Positions 30,603-42,245 are shown, counted from the stretch's first letter. The stretch: DNA of 64,000 nt from CAVVSQ01 sp963848825 (GCA_963848825.1 CAWKFA010000009.1:496001-560000); one strand, 5' to 3'. Notes: generated by a model from the letters alone, not told the origin. Numbers and translations are program-made.

Positions 30603-32173
30603 CGCTCCTGGCGCCGCCTGGGCGCTGGGGTCGCCATATTATGTAGTCGCAGGATGGCCTCCACAACACCGGCAGGATCGGTTGGCGCCGTTGGATAATG
30701 TCCCACGCCTTCCTGGATGATGACCGTCATTGGCGCGCCCATTTCTCGGTAGAGGTTCTCGGCCTTGCGGGTGTGTTCCTTGAGCAGCGGATCGAGGCTA
30801 CCGCAGACATGGATCAGTGGCACGCCGGCCTTCGCCAGCACGGCGAGGTTGTCCAGAGGCTGCGCTTTTGTCATGGTGCAGCGCAGCACAGGGTTTTCGG
30901 CGTAGATGCAGCGTACTTTATCCGGGTTGGCGATGGCCCAGGCATATGCTTCTCCCGCCGCGCCGCCGGCGCCCTCCAGGACGGGTTTTTTTGCAAACCC
31001 ATGCTCGGTGAGCAATTTGTAGACGGCGTTCCAATGCTGCAACGAGGGCCCATCGGCGTTATAGGGCACTGGGCCGGTCACAACATGGAACCCCCTGGCC
31101 AGCAGCGCGAGATCGACAACGGCGTCGCGACCGACATAATCGGCGCACAGCGTCCACGGCTTGCCCGCCGCCGGATTTCGCGGCACGATGACATTGATGG
31201 CTCCTTCCACGCCCTTCAGCTCAAAGGAAAACCGCTCATAACAATCGGTGAACCATGGCCCGCGGCAGGTGATATAGATTTCTTCCTTGGGAAAGTATCG
31301 ATAGAGTTTGTCAGGGGCGTAGAAGGCCGTTTTCGTGATACGGCCTCCCAGATAGGAAGGCGGGGGGCTGGCCGTTGGCGGTTGCGCGTTCTGCGAAATA
31401 AAGTCTGCTATCGGTTGGGCATCCTTGAGGCTATGCGGGTGATGACCCTTGCCTTCTTTGATCATCACCGAAATGCGCCCACCGAACTGTTGATAAATGT
31501 TTTCGATCGTCGCGGCCGAGCGGCCCAGCAGGGGATCGATGCTGCCGCAAACATGGAGAATAGGTACGTTGGCAGCCGCCAGCTCGCCCAACTTTTTGAG
31601 GATGTCCGGGTTGATGCCAGGATTGTCGGCATAGATGCTGGACACCTGGCCCGGATGGCCAGTCGCCCAAATATAGGAGTACTCGCCGCCGCGACTCATG
31701 CCCACAAAGGCCGGCTTTTTGGACAGGCCATGTTTTTCCGTGAGAAATGCATACCACGCATCCCATTGCTTGCCGGGCCTCAGGTTTGCATTGGCGGAAA
31801 TATAAGCAACGTGAAAACCCCGTTTGAGCAACTCGACCTCGGCTTGCGGTTGATGGTCCCAGTAACAACCACGCCACGACCACGGCTTGCCAAACGCCAT
31901 TTTTTTGGGAACGATCAATACGCAACGATGTTTACCTTGCGGCGGATCGCCGACCCCAAAGCGTTCCGCCTCGTTGCGCTTATAAGGTTGAATGTCGAGC
32001 GTATCATCGTCCATGAGGTAATCAAGTCGCGCGAAACCGTCGTGCCAGACACTGGTCTGGGCGTCAGTCGAAGCAATGGAGTCAGCGCCTGCCACGGCGT
32101 CGGCGTGTGGCACCGTGTACGCGGCCAGGGCCAACCAGGCCCACAAGGGACAAGACCTCATTATTCGCTTCAT
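30581..32173 (-). CDS. Secreted tandem alpha/beta-hydrolase
   Basis: About 530 residues. ATG 32173 follows GGAGAAACTTGAG and opens a signal peptide (MRSCPLWAWLALAAYTVPHADA). Two similar alpha/beta-hydrolase domains follow. The first has a Ser nucleophile in FVGMSRGGEYSY, the acid in HVCGSIDPLLG and the His in EGKGHHPHS. The second repeats HVCGSLDPLLKEH and EGVGHYP but its nucleophile elbow reads EGAGGAAGEAY, without Ser. Family members act on esters or glycan substituents. The last residues after LRLHN probably come from a frame slip; see the fusion with the GH99-like domain downstream. Confidence 0.8.
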   Translation of the reverse strand: MKRIMRSCPLWAWLALAAYTVPHADAVAGADSIASTDAQTSVWHDGFARLDYLMDDDTLDIQPYKRNEAERFGVGDPPQGKHRCVLIVPKKMAFGKPWSWRGCYWDHQPQAEVELLKRGFHVAYISANANLRPGKQWDAWYAFLTEKHGLSKKPAFVGMSRGGEYSYIWATGHPGQVSSIYADNPGINPDILKKLGELAAANVPILHVCGSIDPLLGRSAATIENIYQQFGGRISVMIKEGKGHHPHSLKDAQPIADFISQNAQPPTASPPPSYLGGRITKTAFYAPDKLYRYFPKEEIYITCRGPWFTDCYERFSFELKGVEGAINVIVPRNPAAGKPWTLCADYVGRDAVVDLALLARGFHVVTGPVPYNADGPSLQHWNAVYKLLTEHGFAKKPVLEGAGGAAGEAYAWAIANPDKVRCIYAENPVLRCTMTKAQPLDNLAVLAKAGVPLIHVCGSLDPLLKEHTRKAENLYREMGAPMTVIIQEGVGHYPTAPTDPAGVVEAILRLHNMATPAPRRRQERCRLPWA

Positions 32174-32210
32174 CTCAAGTTTCTCCCAAATATCTAAGGA
32201 GCCCTTGCAC

Positions 32211-33467
32211 TTAGGGGGCCTGCCCCGTTTGGCGCTCAAGCGGCACAGCCCAGACCGCGACACCCAGCCCAACCGCGGCGAGCGCACTGAAATAGAAAAA
32301 GGGGGTGAAGGATCCCGACTGTTGCTTGGACCATTGCACCAGCACAGGTCCCGCCGCCGACGCGAAGACAGTTATCACCTGCACGGCAGCTTGAATGGCG
32401 CCGAGATGCCGACGTCCAAAGGCGTGGCCATAGACAGCGAAAAAAATGACCGTGACGATGCCGCCGGCGATGCCCAGGGCGGCACCATAACACACCACGT
32501 GCAGCGTGGTGTTTAGCTGCGGGAAAAACGCCAGCGCTGCCGCCAGCACCAACATGCCGATGCCCAGCAGCCGCCCCATCGGCCAGCGCTGCGCGAGCCA
32601 TCCGCAAACGAGGTTTGCCGGCAAGCCGCTTAAAACCAGCACACCCATGACAAGCACGAACGTCTGCTTGTCGAAGCCGCGCTCGTGAAGAATCGATTCA
32701 TTAAAAAGCGTGAGGGCAGACCAGGTGAGGTTGAACAGGCCGACCGCCAGGCCAAAAACCCAGAACGCGGGCGACTTCAAGGCATCGCCGAGGGACACGT
32801 CGATGGCAGGGGGCTCAGGTCTTGGGGCCGCACCTTCTTCAATGCCAAGGCCCATCGCTTCAGGAGTGCTGCGCACGCACAAGGCGCCGAGGGGCGCCAG
32901 CACCACCAACATAAACAAGCCCACCGCCGCCCATGTCGGCCGCCAACCGAATGTCTCGACGGGCATTCCCACGGCGAAATTGGCCGCCATGAAGCCGATG
33001 GTCAGGAGAACCGTGAACACCGCCATCGCCATGGGCAAGCGCCGCGTGAACCATTTGCTGACCATGGCCATGCTGACAACCGACAAGGCTCCTTGTCCCA
33101 GGCCACGAACGAACGTGAGCGTCACGAATAATACCAGGACATTCGTCGCGACACTCATGCCGAGTACCGCCAGGCCCAGGCCGACGGCAACGCCGACGAG
33201 CACGCCCCGGGCGCCGAAACGGTCGATAATCTTGCCAACCGGTATACACAAGACGGAGCCAAGCAGGACGGCCCAGAAGTTCATGATGCTGAAGGAAGGC
33301 TCATCAATGGCCAGCGCGGGGTCACTCGTCAAATCCTTGGTGATCAGACCAAGGCCATGAGTACGCCCCGGTAAAGTTGCTGTCATGGCCAGCGCCGCGA
33401 AGAGGAGATTGATCCACCCGTAGTAAATTCGCGGCCGGCCGCGGGAGTGCCCCAATAACTCATTCAT
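32211..33467 (-). CDS. MFS transporter (oxalate/formate-antiporter-like)
   Basis: About 418 residues, intact, twelve spans. YYGWINLLFAALAMTATLPGRTHG at the N-terminus and GKIIDRFGARGVLVG, RGLGQGALSVVSMAMVSKWF, and in the second half GWLAQRWPMGRLLGIG, are MFS signatures; the overall look resembles the oxalate:formate/monocarboxylate group. Substrate is not determined. Start at ATG 33467 (MNELLGHS) or upstream in-frame 33488. Its stop is 38 bases before the hydrolase gene start, so they may be co-transcribed. Confidence 0.82.
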   Translation of the reverse strand: MNELLGHSRGRPRIYYGWINLLFAALAMTATLPGRTHGLGLITKDLTSDPALAIDEPSFSIMNFWAVLLGSVLCIPVGKIIDRFGARGVLVGVAVGLGLAVLGMSVATNVLVLFVTLTFVRGLGQGALSVVSMAMVSKWFTRRLPMAMAVFTVLLTIGFMAANFAVGMPVETFGWRPTWAAVGLFMLVVLAPLGALCVRSTPEAMGLGIEEGAAPRPEPPAIDVSLGDALKSPAFWVFGLAVGLFNLTWSALTLFNESILHERGFDKQTFVLVMGVLVLSGLPANLVCGWLAQRWPMGRLLGIGMLVLAAALAFFPQLNTTLHVVCYGAALGIAGGIVTVIFFAVYGHAFGRRHLGAIQAAVQVITVFASAAGPVLVQWSKQQSGSFTPFFYFSALAAVGLGVAVWAVPLERQTGQAP

Positions 33468-33793
33468 TGGCAAGACGCTGCTGGGCATGAATGGCCTGGC
33501 CCCAGGGCATGGCGGAGGTACGATCTGATTCTCGATAAACGGGCCAGGTCGTACAAAGGAAAGAACGTAGCCCTATCCTAGGCATGGTCCACGCGGATGG
33601 CATGCGGAATCAACCGGAGGCTTGGAAGGTGTCCGCGGTGCCGAACACGTTGGCCCCATCCTTTCGTGGGAAGTAATTGCTCGCCCTTCGCCCTCGCCAC
33701 TCTTAGGATAGCTTCGCCTCCACGTGTGCTTCCGCGGGAGGAACTGGATTTCCCTGCTGGGCCGATCAACCCTACCTACCCAAATACCAAATT
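33468..33793. other. Intergenic region before ABC operon
   Basis: 326 bases between the divergent MFS gene and the ABC ATPase. No frame here has a ribosome site or recognisable product. A purine-rich stretch and the promoter of the ABC operon are expected near 33700-33790, but I see no convincing consensus pair. Confidence 0.4.
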
Positions 33794-34483
33794 ATGGGAC
33801 TGACAGTTACCAAGCTTTCGAAAGATTACCCCACGCGCGGTGAAAAACTGCCAGTCCTCAAGGATGTCGATCTCCACCTGAACGCCGGCGAAGCGCTCGC
33901 CATCATGGGCCCCTCCGGCTCCGGCAAAAGTACCTTGCTGCATATTCTGGGTACACTGGACACGCCCTCCTCCGGCTGCGTTCGCCTGGACGACATGGAC
34001 CCGTTTGCGCTGTCCGCGAAAGAACAGGCGCATTATCGGAACCGACACATTGGTTTCGTATTCCAGGACCATTACTTGTTGCCGCAGTGCTCGGTGCTTG
34101 AAAACGTGCTTGTGCCGACCCTGGCCGGGGGGGCGGACGACCGGTCAGGTCTGGAAAAGCGCGCCCGCGAACTGCTGGACAAGGTAGGGCTTGGCCCTCG
34201 CCTGGACCATCGACCCGCCGAGCTTTCCGGCGGGGAACGCCAGCGCGTGGCGGTCGCGCGGGCCTTGATCTATCGCCCTCCGCTCCTTCTCGCCGACGAA
34301 CCCACCGGTAATCTTGACCGACACACCGCGCTCGCCGTGGCGCAGCTACTGCTCACCATGCAGCGCGAGGAAGGCAGCATGCTCATCATCGTGACGCATA
34401 GTCCGGAGCTGGCACGCATGCTGCCGGCTCAGAAAGAAATGGTCGACGGAGCGCTGGCCGGCTGGTCAGGCGGCGTGGCCTGA
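33794..34483 (+). CDS. ABC transporter ATPase (LolD/YbbA-like)
   Basis: 229 residues. Walker A is GPSGSGKST, the Q-loop FVFQDHYLLPQ, the signature ELSGGERQRVAVARAL, Walker B LLLADEPTGNLD and the switch His VTHSPELA. The FQDHYLLP and ADEPTGNLD wording places it in the LolD/MacB/FtsE group, which power lipoprotein release or large-substrate efflux with FtsX-like permeases. The matching giant permease follows after 27 bases. Full length and intact. Confidence 0.94.
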   Translation: MGLTVTKLSKDYPTRGEKLPVLKDVDLHLNAGEALAIMGPSGSGKSTLLHILGTLDTPSSGCVRLDDMDPFALSAKEQAHYRNRHIGFVFQDHYLLPQCSVLENVLVPTLAGGADDRSGLEKRARELLDKVGLGPRLDHRPAELSGGERQRVAVARALIYRPPLLLADEPTGNLDRHTALAVAQLLLTMQREEGSMLIIVTHSPELARMLPAQKEMVDGALAGWSGGVA

Positions 34484-34510
34484 GCCACGTCACGTTTAAT
34501 CAGGGACATC

Positions 34511-37500
34511 ATGTTTCGTTTGCTGCTACGCAACCTGTTTTATCATCGCCGGGGCAATGCCGCCGTTCTGCTCGGCGTGGTCCTCGGCACCGCCGTGCTG
34601 ACGGGCGCGCTGCTGGTTGGCGATTCGTTACGCGGCAGCCTGCGGTCCCTCGCCCTCGATCAACTCGGTTGGGTGGAGGAGGCCCTGGTAGCGCCGCGTT
34701 TCTTCCGACAGGCCCTTGCCCGTGATATGGGCCCTGGGGCGACTGCACTCATCCTCTTGCAAGGGAGTGCAGGCCACGAGGGATCAGGCCGTGCCGGCAA
34801 GGTCAACATCCTGGGTGTTGATCCACAATTCTGGCCCGAACATGAACTGCCTATCGACTCAAGCTTTTGGCAATCGGACCAGGGCGAAGTCATTCTCAAT
34901 GCCAGTTTGGCGCGTGCGTTAACGCCCGGCCAGGAGATTGGATTTCTCTCGATGTCGCCAAAGCCGACAATATCCCGCGCGAGACCATCTTCGCCAAACG
35001 CAAGGCCGAGGACGTGCTGCAAACCATCAAGGTCACGGTTCGGGCCATCCTGCCGGACATGGGCATGGCGAATTTCACCCTTAAACCCACGCCCGAACCC
35101 GTTCGTAACGCCTTTGTGCCGATCCGGTTTTTACAAAACAAGATTGATCGTGCCGACCGGGCCAACGGGCTCCTGCTCGGCCCAACGCAAGGCGCGTGCA
35201 ACCACGCCTGGCAGCCGCCTTGACGCTGGCGGACTGGGGCTTGAAGCTGCGCACTCCGGCCGACCGTGCCCGCGCGTTCGTCAAAGTTCTGGACCCCAGG
35301 GATGTCGATCAAGGGAACTTAAAAAAAATCCGCTGGAATGGACGAGTGCCCGACGACCTGGCTCGTCAGGCCGATGCCAACGGCATTTTGACGGGCGAGG
35401 CGGTCAAAGATTATTTTCAGAAACAGCGCAACTACCTCAGCCTGGAAAGCACGCAGATGTATGTGGACGCCACGGTGGAGAAGGCGGCCTTCAAAGTTTG
35501 CCAACAGGTTGCCAAATGGCACGCTGAACCTGTCCTCGTTTATTTGGCCGACAGTATTGGCGACGGCATGAACGAAACCCCTTATGCCGTCGTCGCGGGG
35601 ACCGCCGTTGCCGACCTCGCCGGGCAAGGCTCCTCGATTAAACCCCTGCATGACGATGAAATTGCCGTCGTCGACTGGCCCGGAGCGACCGTGCGCCCGG
35701 CCAGCGGCGCCACCATTACGCTGGCTTACTATGCGCCCGACGCGCGCAATCAACTGGAGCTAAAACGAACCGCTTTTCGTGTTCGCGAGCTGTTGCCTCT
35801 GGAGGGGGCACTCGACGATCCAGACCTTACTCCCGAATTCCCCGGCATCACCGATCAGCTTGATATGGCGAACTGGGACAATCCGCCGTTTCCCTACCAG
35901 CCCAAGCGCGTCAAAGCCGTCGATGAAAGCTTTTGGAAGCGTTACCGCACCACTCCCCGAGCTTATGTCAGCCTGGAGACTGCCCAGCGCCTCTGGGGCA
36001 GTCGTTTCGGCAATCTTACCTCGATTCGTATCACCCCAGGTGTCGAGGGTGCAGGTACAGAATTCGGTGATCTGCTCCTCCGCGAGCTGGTACCAGAACG
36101 CGGTGGTTTCGTCTTACAAAAAGTCAAAGATCTTGCCTTGCGCACCGGGGCAGGGGCCACGGATTTCGGCGTGTTGTTCCTGTCCTTCAGCTTCTTTTTG
36201 ATCGTGGCGGCCCTGTTGCTGGTGGGCCTGTTGTTTCGGCTCAACCTTGATCGTCGCGCGGGCGAGATGGGTGTTTTGACAGCTACGGGCTGGAGCAACA
36301 GTCGGGTGCGCTGGCTGCTATTGGCGGAAGGAAGCACGCTGGCCGTTCTGGGTGGGGCGCTGGGCGTCGCGGCCGCGCGTTTTTACGCCGAGCTGCTGTT
36401 GGACTATCTGCGTGCCCGCTGGCCGAGTGGCGACAATCTCGTTTTCTTGCGCTTTCACGGTGAGCCGAGCAGCTACGCGATCGGCTATTTATCCTCGCTC
36501 GTCGTCAGCATATTGACCATTTACTGGGCGACGCGCGTGTTGGCGAAATTGACGCCGCGCGCCCTGTTGGCCGGTCAAACGACAACGAGCAGCAATCTCG
36601 CCCGCAAGAGCCTTTGGGGACCTGCCATTCTGGTGCTGGCCAGCGCTGGCGCCGCGGCCTGCATCCTGGCAGGCATGTTCGTCGAAGGGCACGAAGCGCA
36701 GGCCGGCAGCTTTTTTGGGAGCGGCGCCTGCTTGCTCGCGGCAGGCCTCGCTGCCCTGCTGCTTTGGCTAAAGCGAATCGGCGGGCACAGTTCCCCGCAA
36801 CCCAGGCTTGGGGCCCTGGGCATGCGCAATGCGGCCCGGCACCTGGTGCGTAGTGTTCTCACTGCCGGTCTGCTCGCCGCGGCGACGTTTCTGATCGTCG
36901 CCGTCGAATCTTTTCACAAAGAGGCCGCCGGCGATTTCTTCCGGAAGGAGGGCGGCAGCGGCGGCTTCAGGCTGCTTGCCGAGAGTGCCGTGCCTCTCTT
37001 TGAAGACCTCAACCAGCCAGCCGTTCGCGATGAACTGAACATCACCCTGCCCTTCGACGGCATCAAGGTTTACTCCTGCCGCGTCCGGGCGGGCGATGAT
37101 GCCAGTTGCTTGAACTTGTACCAACCTTTACGCCCGCGTGTTCTTGGCGTCTCCGAGGATCTCGTGGCGCACGGCGGCTTCGCTTTCAGCGCCGGCCTGT
37201 GGACAGGCGCCGAGGAAAAGAGCAATCCCTGGCTGCTTTTGGAAAAGCCCACCGCCGACGCCATACCCGCTTTCGCCGACGCCAACACGGCCCAGTGGAT
37301 TTTGAAGGTTGGACTCGGCGACATCGTCAATGTGCCAGGCGACAATGGCGAGGACGTCAAGCTAAAAATCGTCGGCCTTCTGTCCGAGAGCATCTTTCAA
37401 AGTGAACTGGTGGTCGCCGACGTCAATTTCCGGAAGGCCTTCCCCCGCCAGCAAGGCTTCCAATTTTTCCTGATCGACGCCCCCGCCGAGAAAACCCAAG

Positions 37501-37976
37501 ATATACAAAACGCGTTGCAAGCCGCTCTTGCCGGTCAAGGATTGATGGTGAGCAGCACCTCCGAACGGGTACAGGCTTATTTGGCCGTCGAGAACACTTA
37601 CTTGGCCACGTTTCAGGCGCTGGGCGGTCTCGGCCTCTTGCTGGGCGCGGTGGGACTGGCGATCGTGTTGCTGCGGAGCGTCTGGGAGCGGCGCGCCGAA
37701 TTGGCATTGCTGCGAGCGCTTGGCTTTGGGCGCCCGGCGCTGCTCTGGCTGGTGCTGGCGGAGAACCTGTTCCTGCTGATGGCCGGGTTGGCCGTCGGTA
37801 CCGTAGCTGCGCTGGCGGCCGTCGCGCCGCATTTGACGGGCGCCGGCGCGGGTCAACTCTGTTTGCGCCTGGCGCTGCTGCTGGGGCTGGTCGTCCTGGT
37901 CGGCCTGGCAGCCGGCGTGGCGGCGGCGATTGGGACTTTGCGCGCGCCTCTTTTGACGGCGCTGCGCAGAGAATGA
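34511..37976 (+). CDS. Large FtsX-like ABC permease (YbbP/LolE type, two frame breaks)
   Basis: About 1155 residues when joined. An N-terminal span (AAVLLGVVLGTAVLTGALLVG) is followed by a long periplasmic domain, a three-span FtsX block (FLSFSFFLIVAALLLVGLLF, LLAEGSTLAVLGGALGVAAA, SSLVVSILTIYWATRVLAKL), two further spans, a second periplasmic domain and a final FtsX block (FQALGGLGLLLGAVGLAIVL onward). This double layout is the YbbP type. Breaks at 34933 (GG one short, restoring GQGDWISLDVAK) and near 35195 (restoring GAVQPRLAAALT). It pairs with the ATPase upstream to move lipids, lipoproteins or antimicrobial compounds. Confidence 0.88.
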
Positions 37977-38026
37977 ACGTGAGTGGTTGTGGTTGGCAGT
38001 CAATAGCTATCAAGGAGAAACGAAAA

Positions 38027-38610
38027 GTGGATAAGAACATGTGGCTCGTCTACTCGATCCTGGCGGGGCTCTGCTGGGGGACCTATGTGCCGTTCGTGCA
38101 GCAAGGAATCGCTGGCCTGCAGCGCAACTCGCTGGGGTCGTTTCTCTGCGTCGGCGTTGCCTATTTCCTCATCGCGGTGCTTTTTCCCATTGGTATGTTC
38201 TTTTCGGGAGAAAAAACGCCCGAGTGGAATGTCTACGGCATCTCCTTCGCGACCCTCGCCGGTGTGGCCGGCGCCCTCGGGGCGCTGTGCGTCATCTACG
38301 CCAACAGGAGCGCAGCCGCCGCGGCGCGGGAAACCCCGGGCGCGGACATCGATTATCGCCTTTACATTGGTCCCATCATTTTTGCCATGGCCCCGCTGCT
38401 CAATACCCTGGTCAGCCTCATCTGGCATCCCTCGCCGACCAAGGGGGCCTTCGCCTTCGGTTTGGAGCACATGCCCAGCTGGAAGTTCTTTCTCGGCATC
38501 GTGCTGACGGGCGCGGGAACCTTCCTGGTCCTTTATTCCAAGGAGGAGGCGGAAAAGAAACCGGCACAACTCAACAACCCGTCGTTTCACAGGCGCCCAC
38601 GATGCACTAA
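38027..38610 (+). CDS. Multi-span membrane protein, DMT-transporter-like (one frame break)
   Basis: About 194 residues with five or six hydrophobic spans (WLVYSILAGLCWGTYVPFVQ, GVAYFLIAVLFPIGMFF, LAGVAGALGALCVIYA, IIFAMAPLLNTLVSLIW, FFLGIVLTGAGTFLVLY). The start is GTG 38027 with AAGGAG nine bases upstream; ATG 38039 is the alternative. The WGTYVPF motif recalls the GRP/GlcU branch of the drug/metabolite superfamily, but the protein is short. A C-run slip near 38578 moves the reading to a stop at 38610 (QQPVVSQAPTMH) instead of 38779; the longer tail reads like non-coding sequence. It begins 50 bases after the permease. Confidence 0.68.
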
Positions 38611-38756
38611 GGCCCCGCAGATCACCAATGATCAGAAAACGCTAAGGGTTGATCCGGTTGGTGGGACAGACATTCCTGACTGGTCTTGGGATGACCTAGT
38701 GTCTTTCGAATGCTGGACTTACGTCATTAGAAACGCAGGCAGCGAGGAAACCGAGA

Positions 38757-38802
38757 GACCCAGAGGGCCAACCATATGAATGGCCCCCTGGCCCCCTGGG
38801 TC
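38757..38802. terminator. Hairpin between convergent genes
   Basis: GACCCAG (38757-38763) pairs with CTGGGTC (38796-38802) and GGGCCA (38765-38770) with TGGCCC (38781-38786). It lies between the plus-strand membrane protein and the minus-strand ileS stop, so it may serve both. No long T-run follows, so intrinsic termination is uncertain. Confidence 0.55.
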
Positions 38803-41800
38803 AAGAAGAACGAGATGCCTTCCGCAGCTCAATCACCAGCCCCCGTCCGTCCACCTTGACCTCCACGCGAAACGCACCGCTGCCTAGCGGTGCCGTGGAC
38901 CATTGCTCTACCAGGCACTCGGCGCCGATGTAAAGCCGATGTGTCTCGATGGCGAGCATCAAATTCGCATCGTCGCTGCCGAGGAAAACCACGATCCGGT
39001 CTTCCATCTGCAGGTCCGCGTCTTTGCGAGTATTTTGCACATGCCGAATAACCTCGCGGGCCATGCCTTCGTGCGCCAATGCCGGCGTGATGCGGGCGTC
39101 GAGCAGCACCTGGGTGCCGCGATCCGCCAGACCCGCCCAACCCTCGGCGGTTTTGGGCGTCACGATGAGATCGCCTGGATCGAGTAGGGCTGGCCCGTCG
39201 CCGCAGGCCAGTTCAACGGCCTGGCCTGACTGTACTTTCTCCGCCACCTGTGCCGCGTCGGCGGCAGCGATGGCGGTTTGCACCACTTTCAAGCGATTGC
39301 CAAATTTCGGGCCCAGGGTCTTCATGTTGGCTTTGATCTCATAACTAAGTAGCGGGCCGAGACCGCTCTCATGCAAGACGGCCTCTTTGATATTGAGCTC
39401 TTCGCAGATTTGATCCGCGAAACGAAGGATAGCCCGGCGTTCGGCGTCCGTACCCGGCTGAACCTTGAGTGCCGCCAGGGGCTGGCGGACTTTGATCTTC
39501 ACGAGATTGCGTGCCGCCGACCCCAGCGACACCAGGCGCAGCAGGGCCTCCATCTCCGTCGACAGAGCGGCGTCAACGAGGGTATTGTCCCATTCGGGAA
39601 ACGGGCAATGATGGACGCTGGCGGTGCGCGTGTCCTCTCCCTCGAGATTCTGATAAAGAGTCTCGGCCAAAAAGGGCGCGACCGGCGCGCATAGTTTCGC
39701 CAGTGTCACAAGGACGGCATAAAGCGTTTGATACGCGGCCAGTTTGTCCGCCCCCTGTTCACTTTTCCAGAAGCGGCGGCGGTTGCGGCGCACGTACCAG
39801 TTACTGAGTTTGTCGTCCACGAACCTTTCCGCCGCCAGGCAAAAAGCCATCACGTCGAACGCTTCATACGCCTGCCGGGCTTTTTGAATGAGGAGCTGCA
39901 AATCCGACAGAATCCAGCGGTCAATATCGGGCCGATCCTTGACGGGCACCAGAGGTAATTTAGGGTCGAAGCCGTCGAGCCGTGCGTAGTTACAGAAGAA
40001 GGCATAGGTATTCCACAGCTTCATGATGAATCGGCCGCGCCCCTCCTCCGCGAGCTCCGGGCCGAAGTTGATATTGGCGACGGGATTTTGCCGGCAGTAC
40101 ATCCAGCGCATCACGTCGGCACCCATCGGCGGAAAGGAATGCTCCTTCCCTTTCTTGTCCTTGCAGGTATATCCCTTGTCGGCCGGTCCCTCGAAAGGGA
40201 TCGAGTTCCCCTTCGACTTGTGCATCTCCTCGCCCCAGGGGTCGCGCACCAGGGCATGGCCGAGCAACACTTTGAAGGGAGCTTTGCCCGTCATCATGGT
40301 GCTCATGGCCAAGAGCGCATAAAACCAGTTGCGGAACTGGCCGGGGAAGGATTCCGTGATGAAGTCGGCGGGGAACCATTCCTGCCAGTAAGCGCGATCG
40401 GTGTTGTACTTCATCGTCGAGTAGGGCACGATGCCGGCGTCGAGCCAGGGATTGCCGACGTCCGGGATGCGCCATCAGATTGCCGGTTTTAGGATTGCGA
40501 ATCTTGACGAGATCGATGTAGGGTCGATGCGGCGACTGGCCCGCGAAGCGATCCCAGCCCTCGACGGCCCGCGCGGCCAGTTCCTCCTCCGAGCCGATCA
40601 CCTCGAAATCGCCGGTTTGCTCGTCCACCCAGATGGGCAGCGCCAATCCCCAGTAGCGTTTCTTCGAGATCATCCAGTCGCCCATGTTCTTCAGCCAATC
40701 GAGTTCGCGTTTCAGGCCATCCTCCGGCACCCAGCGAATATCGTGGCAGATACGCATGATCTCCTCGCGCCAGCTCATGCCGATGAACCACTCGTCGATC
40801 AGGCGGAAGAGTAACTCGGTTTTGCAGCGCCAGCAGTGGGGATAACTATGCGGATAGCGCTCCCACGCCAGCAGCAGGCCCTTTTCCGTGAGGTTGGCGA
40901 AAATCCAATCCGTCGTCGCCGGGTCCAACACCGCTTGACCGCTCAGAGGGCCGCAGCCGGGCAAAAAGTTACCGAACTCATCGAGCGGCGCGATGGGCAC
41001 CAGCCTGTTTTCCTTGCCCAGCGCGAAGTCTTCCTTGCCGCAGCCAGGGGCGATATGGACGATGCCGGTCCCTTCCGCCTCGCCGACGGCCTCCCAGGCG
41101 ATAACGCGATGGCTCTCACGAGCACTCACGTTCGGGCCCCACTTTTGTTTGAGCACCACGTCCGCTATCTTGGCCGGATAACCGGCGGGGTGATTCTGGG
41201 CGGGCAACTCATCAAAGGGCCCGTCATAGGCCCAGCCAACCATGTCAGCGCCCTTGATCTCACCCAGGACCTCAAAGCCCCCCTTCTCCTTGAAAATCTG
41301 TTCCAGGGTCTTGAGCTTGGGGACGCCTTCCACCCATTCCTTTTTCTTGAACTGTTCCTCGAGCCGCTGCGCCGTGAAGGCTCCCTTGGCGAGATAGTAA
41401 ACTTCCCCCTTGTGCGCCACCTTGAGATAGGTCAGCTGGGGATTGACCGCCGCGGCCACGTTGCTCGTGAGCGTCCACGGCGTCGTCGTCCATACCAATA
41501 AATGCTCGCGCACCGCTTCCCCTGCGCCGGAAGCGGCTGGAAGCCTTAACGGAAACTTGATGAACACCGACCGGTGGGCGACAAACTGATAACCCTCGTG
41601 CATTTCCATTTGCGACAAACCGACGGCGCAGCGCGGGCACCAGGGCATGGCATCGTAGCCGCGATAAACCAGGCCGCGCTCGTGACATTTCTTGAGAAAG
41701 CTCCAGATGGTGTAATTGTTTTCCTTCGACATCGTGAAGTAAGACTTGCGGTCGTCAGGTTCCCTGGCCCAGTCGGCGTCGGAGCGGTCCCAGTCCATCC

Positions 41801-42245
41801 AGTAACCGAGACGAATCGATTGCTCGGTCTGGATACGCGCGAACTTGTTGACGCGGTCCTTGCATTCCTGGACAAACTTGGCGATGCTGGCGAACGGATC
41901 GCCCGGCACCAAGTTTTCGATGTCCCGCTTCGACCGGAGCTCAAGGGCCTTTTCGACCTCGACCTCGACCCAAAGCCCCTGGCAATCAAAGCCGTTCTGG
42001 TAACGAAGCTCGTGGCCCGTCATGGCGAAGTAGCGGTTATAGACGTCCTTGTAAGTACGGCCCCAGGCATGATGGACGCCCATGGGATTGTTGGCCGTGA
42101 TCGGCCCGTCCAGAAACGACCACTTCGGCTTGCCGCGGTTTTGCGCACGCAGCTTCTCGAAAGCCTCGATCCGGTCCCAAAAAGCAAGAACCTCACGTTC
42201 CTGGGCGGGCAAATCGACTTGTGTCTCAACTTTAGCGAAAGGCAT
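38801..42245 (-). CDS. ileS: Isoleucyl-tRNA synthetase (one frame break)
   Basis: About 1147 residues when joined. The ATP motif region is ITANNPMGVHHAWGRT, with HHAWG in place of the common HYGH; NGFDCQGLWVEVEVEK follows, the CP1 editing domain has LLVWTTTPWTLTSNVAA, MPWCPRCAVGLSQ and YPHCWRCKTELLFR provide Cys pairs, and MHKSKGNS is the KMSKS loop. A C-terminal domain completes a class I enzyme charging tRNA-Ile. The start is ATG 42245 after an unrelated open lead. The frame breaks near 40468, between KTGNLM and RIPDVGNPWLDAG. A break in an essential gene argues for a sequence error. Confidence 0.95.

Noticed and set aside
30698..32197. 499-codon open frame on the plus strand opposite the tandem hydrolase
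   Set aside because: It is exactly antisense to a gene with signal peptide and clear hydrolase motifs; long antisense frames are expected in G+C-rich genes and this one shows no family features.
38610..38779. Extension of the DMT-like protein to 38779
   Set aside because: The added tail has no membrane or domain character and crosses into a terminator-like hairpin; a short frame slip explains it.
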